DNA from: an uncultured Paracoccaceae bacterium
GTDB lineage: Bacteria; Pseudomonadota; Alphaproteobacteria; Rhodobacterales; Rhodobacteraceae
Reading direction: 5' to 3'
Length of the DNA stretch: 64,000 nt
Assembly: GCA_947500005.1 (NCBI GenBank)
Contig: CANMQJ010000013.1
Span: 1-64,000 of the forward strand
In this document: positions 60,246 to 64,000 of the stretch, piece after piece
Position numbering within the stretch: position 1 is the stretch's first letter
How the letters are laid out: the number at the start of each line of letters is the position of its first letter
Notes under the pieces: generated by a model
What the model saw: the letters and a program-made list of their open reading frames with translations, nothing else
Database searches by the model: none
Told to the model about the DNA's origin: nothing
Position numbers and translations under genes: made by a program

Positions 60246-63218
60246 GTGAGCGCATCGCGGATCGTGGCCGTTCTCGGCCCGACCAATACGGGCAAGACCC
60301 ATTATGCCATCGAGCGGATGCTGGGCTACAGGACCGGGGTGATCGGTCTGCCGCTGCGTCTGCTGGCGCGGGAAATCTATGACAAGATCGTCGCGGTGCG
60401 CGGGCCGTCGGTCGTGGCGCTGGTCACGGGCGAGGAACGGATCGTGCCGCCGCGCACGCAATACTGGGTCTGCACCGTCGAGGCGATGCCCGAGGGCATG
60501 GGCGCGGATTTCGTCGCGGTGGACGAGATCCAGCTTTGCGCGGACCCTGAGCGGGGGCATGTCTTTACCGACCGGCTGCTGCGGGCGCGGGGCACGCACG
60601 AGACACTGTTCCTGGGCGCCGACACGATGCGCGGGCCGATCCGGGCGCTTGTTCCGGACGCGCATTTCGTGCAGCGCGAGCGGATGAGCCAGCTGGTCTA
60701 TTCCGGCTCGAAGAAGATCAGCCGGATGCCCGCGCGCAGCGCGATCGTGGGATTCTCGGTCGAGAATGTCTATGCCATCGCCGAGCTGATCCGCCGGCAG
60801 AAGGGCGGCGCGGCGGTGGTGATGGGGGCGCTGAGCCCGCGCACGCGCAACGCGCAGGTCGAGCTCTACCAGAATGGCGAGGTGGATTACCTGGTGGCGA
60901 CGGATGCCATTGGGATGGGGCTGAACCTGGATATCAACCACGTGGCCTTTTCCGCGCTGACCAAGTTCGACGGGCGGCGGATGCGGCCGCTGGCGCCCAA
61001 CGAGCTGGCGCAGATCGCCGGGCGTGCGGGGCGTGGCATGACGGATGGCACATTCGGCGTGACGGGCGAGGCGCCGCCGCTGGAGGAAGGCGTGGCGCAG
61101 GCGATCATGGACAGCCGCTTTGCGCCGCTGAAGAAACTCAACTGGCGCAATTCCGCGCTGCGCTTCGGCTCCATCGAGGCGCTGATCGATACGCTGGAGG
61201 AAAGCCCCGAGAGCGAGCACCTGGTCAAGGCGCGCCCCGCCGATGACCTCAACGCGCTGAAATCGCTGTCGCAGGTGGGAGAGGTCGCGGCGCGGGCGAG
61301 CGACGGCAACTCGGTCCGGCTGCTCTGGGACGTGTGCCGGATTCCCGATTTCCGCGGTATCAGTCATGCCGAGCATGCGGGCCTTCTGGAGGTCATCTTT
61401 CGCCACCTGCACGAGCACGGCGCGGTGCCGCAGGATTTCATGGCCCGACAAATTCGACGGATCGACCGAACCGATGGCGATATTGACGCGTTGTCGAAAC
61501 GTCTGGCCTATATCCGGACGTGGACATATGTCGCGCAACGAAAGGGCTGGCTGGCTGATGAAAGCCATTGGCGCTCTGAGACGCGCGCTGTAGAAGACAG
61601 GGTGTCGGACGCGCTGCATGAACGTCTGACGCAGAGATTTGTGGACCGGCGCACCAGCGTGCTGCTGCGCCGGCTCAAGCAGAAGGAGGCCCTTTTGGCC
61701 GAGGTGAACGACAAGGGTGAAGTGACGGTCGAAGGCGAGTTCGTCGGCCGTTTGGAGGGATTCCGGTTCAGCCCGGACAAGAGCGCGCAGGGAGCCGAGG
61801 CGAAGACGCTGAAATCGGCCTCGCTCCAGGCGCTGGCGCCGCAGTTCCATCTGCGCGCCGACCGGTTCTATAATGCGCCCGATACCGAGATCGACTTTAC
61901 CGATCAGGGCGGGCTGATGTGGGGCGATGCCGCCATCGGCAAGCTGATGCCGGGGCCCGAGCCGCTGCGTCCGCAGATCCAGGTCTTTGTCGATGAAGCG
62001 GCGGGGCCGGATGTCGAGCAGAAGGTGCAGCGGCGGTTGCAGCATTTCATCGACCGCAAGATCGCCTCGCTGTTCGAGCCGCTCTTGAACCTGCAACGCG
62101 ACGAGACGCTGAGCGGGCTGGCGCGCGGCTTTGCCTTCCGCATGGTGGAGAACCTCGGCATCCTGCCGCGCGCCGATGTCGCGCAGGAGGTCAAGGACCT
62201 GGACCAGGACGCGCGCGGCGCGCTGCGCAAGCACGGGCTGCGGTTCGGTCAGTACACGATCTTCATGCCGCTTCTGCTGAAGCCCGCGCCGACGCGTCTG
62301 CGTCTTGTCCTGTGGTCGCTGAGCCAGGGGCTGGACGATTTCCCCGAGCCGCCGCCGCCCGGCCTGGTGACGATCCCCGCGAACACTCATGCGCCCAAGG
62401 GCTATGACACGATGTGCGGCTACCGCATCGCGGGCGAACGCGCGATCCGCATCGACATGCTGGAACGTCTGGCCGATCTCCTGCGCGGCGAGGACAGCCG
62501 CGGCGGGTTCGAGGCCAAGCCCGACATGCTGTCGATCACCGGCATGACGCTGGAGCAGTTCGCCGCCCTGATGGAAGGTCTGGGCTATCGCGTCGAGAAG
62601 GGCGAGCGGGCCAAGGTCAAGCCGGTCGATCAGGTCGTCGCCGACGAAGAGGGCGTGGCCCCGTTGGCCGAGGACTCGGTACCCGCGGACGACACGCCGC
62701 TTTTCGACAAGGCGCATGAGGCGCCCGAAGGCGTGACGCCCGACGCGGCCCAGACGCCCGAGCCCGCTGACACGCCCGAGCCGGTGCAGGCGCTGGACGA
62801 TCACGGCGAGGCCCCGGTGGCGACCGACCCCGCCGAGGAATTCGACGCGGGCGCCAACGAGAACGCCGTGCCCGAGACGCCCGCCGAGGAGCTGATGCCC
62901 GGAACCGCGCCCGACGCGGCGCTGGCCGGGCCGGAAACGGAGGTGTTCTATACCTTCACCTGGGGCCGGGCGCGCCAGCAGCGCGGGCCGCGCCCCGAGG
63001 GCAAGGGCAAGCGCGATGCCAAGGGCGGTGGTGGTGGCCGTGGCAAGCCGCAGGGCGGCAAGCCGCGCGGCGACCGGCCGCAGGGCAAGAAGGGCCCGCG
63101 CGGTGGTGGCGACCAGGGCGGCAAGAGCTTCTCGGCCCGCCCGCCCAGGAAGGACAAGCCCATCGACCCCGACAATCCCTTTGCCGCCGCGCTGATGGGG
63201 CTGAAGGACGGCAAGTGA
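60246..63218 (+). CDS. Suv3-like DEXH-box RNA helicase with a bipolar C-terminal tail
   Basis: 990 residues. Helicase motifs: I GPTNTGKTHYA, II VDEIQL (DEIQ), VI QIAGRAGRG, and ATDAIGMGLNLDI, all close to the mitochondrial RNA helicase Suv3 (SUPV3L1). A central region follows, then a tail that is acidic and Pro/Thr-rich (about 795-895) and then Lys/Arg/Gly-rich (about 918-975). A GTG start at 60246 precedes SASRIVAVLGP. It may act in RNA degradation; the tail may bind RNA or partners (inference). Confidence 0.87.
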   Translation: MSASRIVAVLGPTNTGKTHYAIERMLGYRTGVIGLPLRLLAREIYDKIVAVRGPSVVALVTGEERIVPPRTQYWVCTVEAMPEGMGADFVAVDEIQLCADPERGHVFTDRLLRARGTHETLFLGADTMRGPIRALVPDAHFVQRERMSQLVYSGSKKISRMPARSAIVGFSVENVYAIAELIRRQKGGAAVVMGALSPRTRNAQVELYQNGEVDYLVATDAIGMGLNLDINHVAFSALTKFDGRRMRPLAPNELAQIAGRAGRGMTDGTFGVTGEAPPLEEGVAQAIMDSRFAPLKKLNWRNSALRFGSIEALIDTLEESPESEHLVKARPADDLNALKSLSQVGEVAARASDGNSVRLLWDVCRIPDFRGISHAEHAGLLEVIFRHLHEHGAVPQDFMARQIRRIDRTDGDIDALSKRLAYIRTWTYVAQRKGWLADESHWRSETRAVEDRVSDALHERLTQRFVDRRTSVLLRRLKQKEALLAEVNDKGEVTVEGEFVGRLEGFRFSPDKSAQGAEAKTLKSASLQALAPQFHLRADRFYNAPDTEIDFTDQGGLMWGDAAIGKLMPGPEPLRPQIQVFVDEAAGPDVEQKVQRRLQHFIDRKIASLFEPLLNLQRDETLSGLARGFAFRMVENLGILPRADVAQEVKDLDQDARGALRKHGLRFGQYTIFMPLLLKPAPTRLRLVLWSLSQGLDDFPEPPPPGLVTIPANTHAPKGYDTMCGYRIAGERAIRIDMLERLADLLRGEDSRGGFEAKPDMLSITGMTLEQFAALMEGLGYRVEKGERAKVKPVDQVVADEEGVAPLAEDSVPADDTPLFDKAHEAPEGVTPDAAQTPEPADTPEPVQALDDHGEAPVATDPAEEFDAGANENAVPETPAEELMPGTAPDAALAGPETEVFYTFTWGRARQQRGPRPEGKGKRDAKGGGGGRGKPQGGKPRGDRPQGKKGPRGGGDQGGKSFSARPPRKDKPIDPDNPFAAALMGLKDGK

Positions 63219-63242
63219 GCCGGGCAAGCGGCCGAGTAAGCC

Positions 63243-63629
63243 ATGTCTGAGCCGCGGCCCCGGCTGCGGCTGGACAAGTGGCTGTGGTTCGCGCGGTTCT
63301 TCAAGACTCGCGGGCTGGCCGCGTCCCAGGTGGGGGGCGGCCATGTACGGGTGAACGGAAAGCGGGTTGAAAAGCCCGCTTTTTCTGTTTCTCCCGGTGA
63401 TGTGCTGACCTTTGCGCAGGGAGGCCATGTGCGCGTGGTCCGGATCGAGGCGCTGGGCACGCGCCGGGGGCCCGCGCCCGAGGCGCAGGCGCTTTATACC
63501 GACTTGTCCGAACCCCGGCCCGATCCGCGGGAGGATGTTCCGGCAAACCCGCGATACGAAGGAAAGGGGCGCCCCACCAAGAAGGATCGCCGGGCGCTTG
63601 ATCTTTCCGGCAGGCGGGGCGGGGATTGA
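63243..63629 (+). CDS. S4-domain RNA-binding protein, Hsp15-like
   Basis: 128 residues. The N-terminal S4 domain (RLDKWLWFARFFKTRGLAAS, then GGGHVRVNGKRVEKPAF) matches HslR/Hsp15, which rescues stalled 50S subunits carrying nascent chains. The tail is basic and disordered-looking. It lies 24 bases after the helicase gene, suggesting joint RNA-related expression. Confidence 0.87.
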   Translation: MSEPRPRLRLDKWLWFARFFKTRGLAASQVGGGHVRVNGKRVEKPAFSVSPGDVLTFAQGGHVRVVRIEALGTRRGPAPEAQALYTDLSEPRPDPREDVPANPRYEGKGRPTKKDRRALDLSGRRGGD

Positions 63630-63694
63630 TCCCTTGAAGATGCGGCCCGTCTGCTCTAGCTAGACCGCAACACCCTGAGACCGGATGACCGCCC

Positions 63695-64000
63695 ATGACC
63701 TATATCGTCACCGACAATTGCATCTCCTGCAAATATACCGACTGCGTCGAGGTCTGCCCCGTGGACTGTTTCTACGAGGGCGAGAACATGCTGGTGATCC
63801 ATCCCGACGAATGTATCGATTGCGGCGTGTGCGAACCGGAATGCCCGGCCGACGCGATTCGCCCGGATACCGAGCCGGACATGGAGAAATGGGTGGAACT
63901 GAACCGCAAATACGCGGAACAATGGCCGGTGATCGTCACCAAGAAGGACCCGCTGCCCGAGGCCGAGGAGCGTGACGGGGAGAGCGGCAAGCTCGAAAAG
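63695..64000 (+). CDS. fdxA: 7Fe ferredoxin FdxA (3' end cut by the window)
   Basis: 102 codons visible with no stop, so the gene runs past the window edge; the family is about 110 residues. It has a 3Fe-4S/4Fe-4S pair: [18 protein letters not shown] with the altered spacing of the 3Fe cluster, then [16 protein letters not shown]. It starts MTYIVTDN and is an electron carrier in the cytoplasm. It could partner Fpr encoded at 45.5 kb, though this is not shown by context. Confidence 0.93.
   Translation, partial: MTYIVTDNCISCKYTDCVEVCPVDCFYEGENMLVIHPDECIDCGVCEPECPADAIRPDTEPDMEKWVELNRKYAEQWPVIVTKKDPLPEAEERDGESGKLEK

Noticed and set aside
60126..63428. 1100-codon open frame antisense to the Suv3-like helicase
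   Set aside because: The helicase motifs on the plus strand are unambiguous. The antisense frame is open only because of base composition.

Overview
The window is a high-GC chromosomal segment from an alphaproteobacterium of the Rhodobacteraceae/Roseobacter type. Supporting signs are a surE-pcm-nlpD block, tatABC, a form-II-type cox (molybdenum hydroxylase) cluster with XdhC, an alphaproteobacterial Cys operon (cobA-DUF2849-cysI-cysH-DUF934-fpr), a Suv3-like helicase followed by an S4 protein and FdxA, and an FnrL-type box. I see no rRNA, tRNA, CRISPR array, prophage or intact insertion sequence. Coding density is very high, many neighbours overlap by 1 or 4 bases, and no gene-free stretch exceeds 300 bases.

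Layout. 0-2.4 kb: a low-GC orphan ORF converging on parE. 2.6-6.6 kb: a POT-type ABC ATPase, then surE-pcm-nlpD. 6.6-9.1 kb: a WYL regulator divergent from tatABC. 9.1-12.7 kb: a small barrel-like protein, two c-type cytochromes, a DUF815 ATPase, an SDR and a short hypothetical. 12.8-24.9 kb (minus strand): purF, cvpA, radA, a coiled-coil membrane protein, a PqiA/MlaF/MlaE-like lipid transport block, alr, a DUF1194 VWA protein, dnaB, pyrE and pyrC. 25.0-32.0 kb (minus): six tightly packed genes for glycan or extracellular-molecule assembly (three GT2 domains, FkbM methyltransferase, one intact and one degenerate sulfotransferase domain, a hydrolase-fold protein). 32.2-43.5 kb (plus): coxDE-like genes, an OmpA-family protein, two YeeE/YedE sulfur transporters, xdhC, a molybdopterin-binding protein and coxSLM-like genes. 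43.5-45.5 kb: phasin behind an FnrL-like box, a methyltransferase, and infC with an ATA start. 45.5-51 kb: assimilatory sulfate reduction operon with a divergent Lrp-type regulator. 51-59.5 kb: dipeptidase, zinc-finger protein, PepF, PAP2 phosphatase, ATP-dependent DNA ligase with its partner exonuclease, lysophospholipase-like hydrolase, SCP2 protein. 59.6-64 kb: TPR protein, Suv3-like helicase, S4 protein, and fdxA cut by the window end.

The signals I find most worth following are non-coding. (1) A paired TTGTACAAAACGG element with copies exactly 32 bp apart occurs twice: in the cytochrome/DUF815 divergent promoter and inside cysI, where the two copies lie in different reading frames. (2) A hairpin-plus-tail 3'-UTR repeat occurs four times, each time just after a stop codon and in the orientation of the upstream gene. 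(3) Two tandem ATTC-N8-GAAT sites, resembling persulfide-sensor operators, lie upstream of the YeeE pair. (4) infC has an ATA start. (5) The glycan cluster contains a sulfotransferase-GT2 fusion whose sulfotransferase half has lost its PAPS loop.
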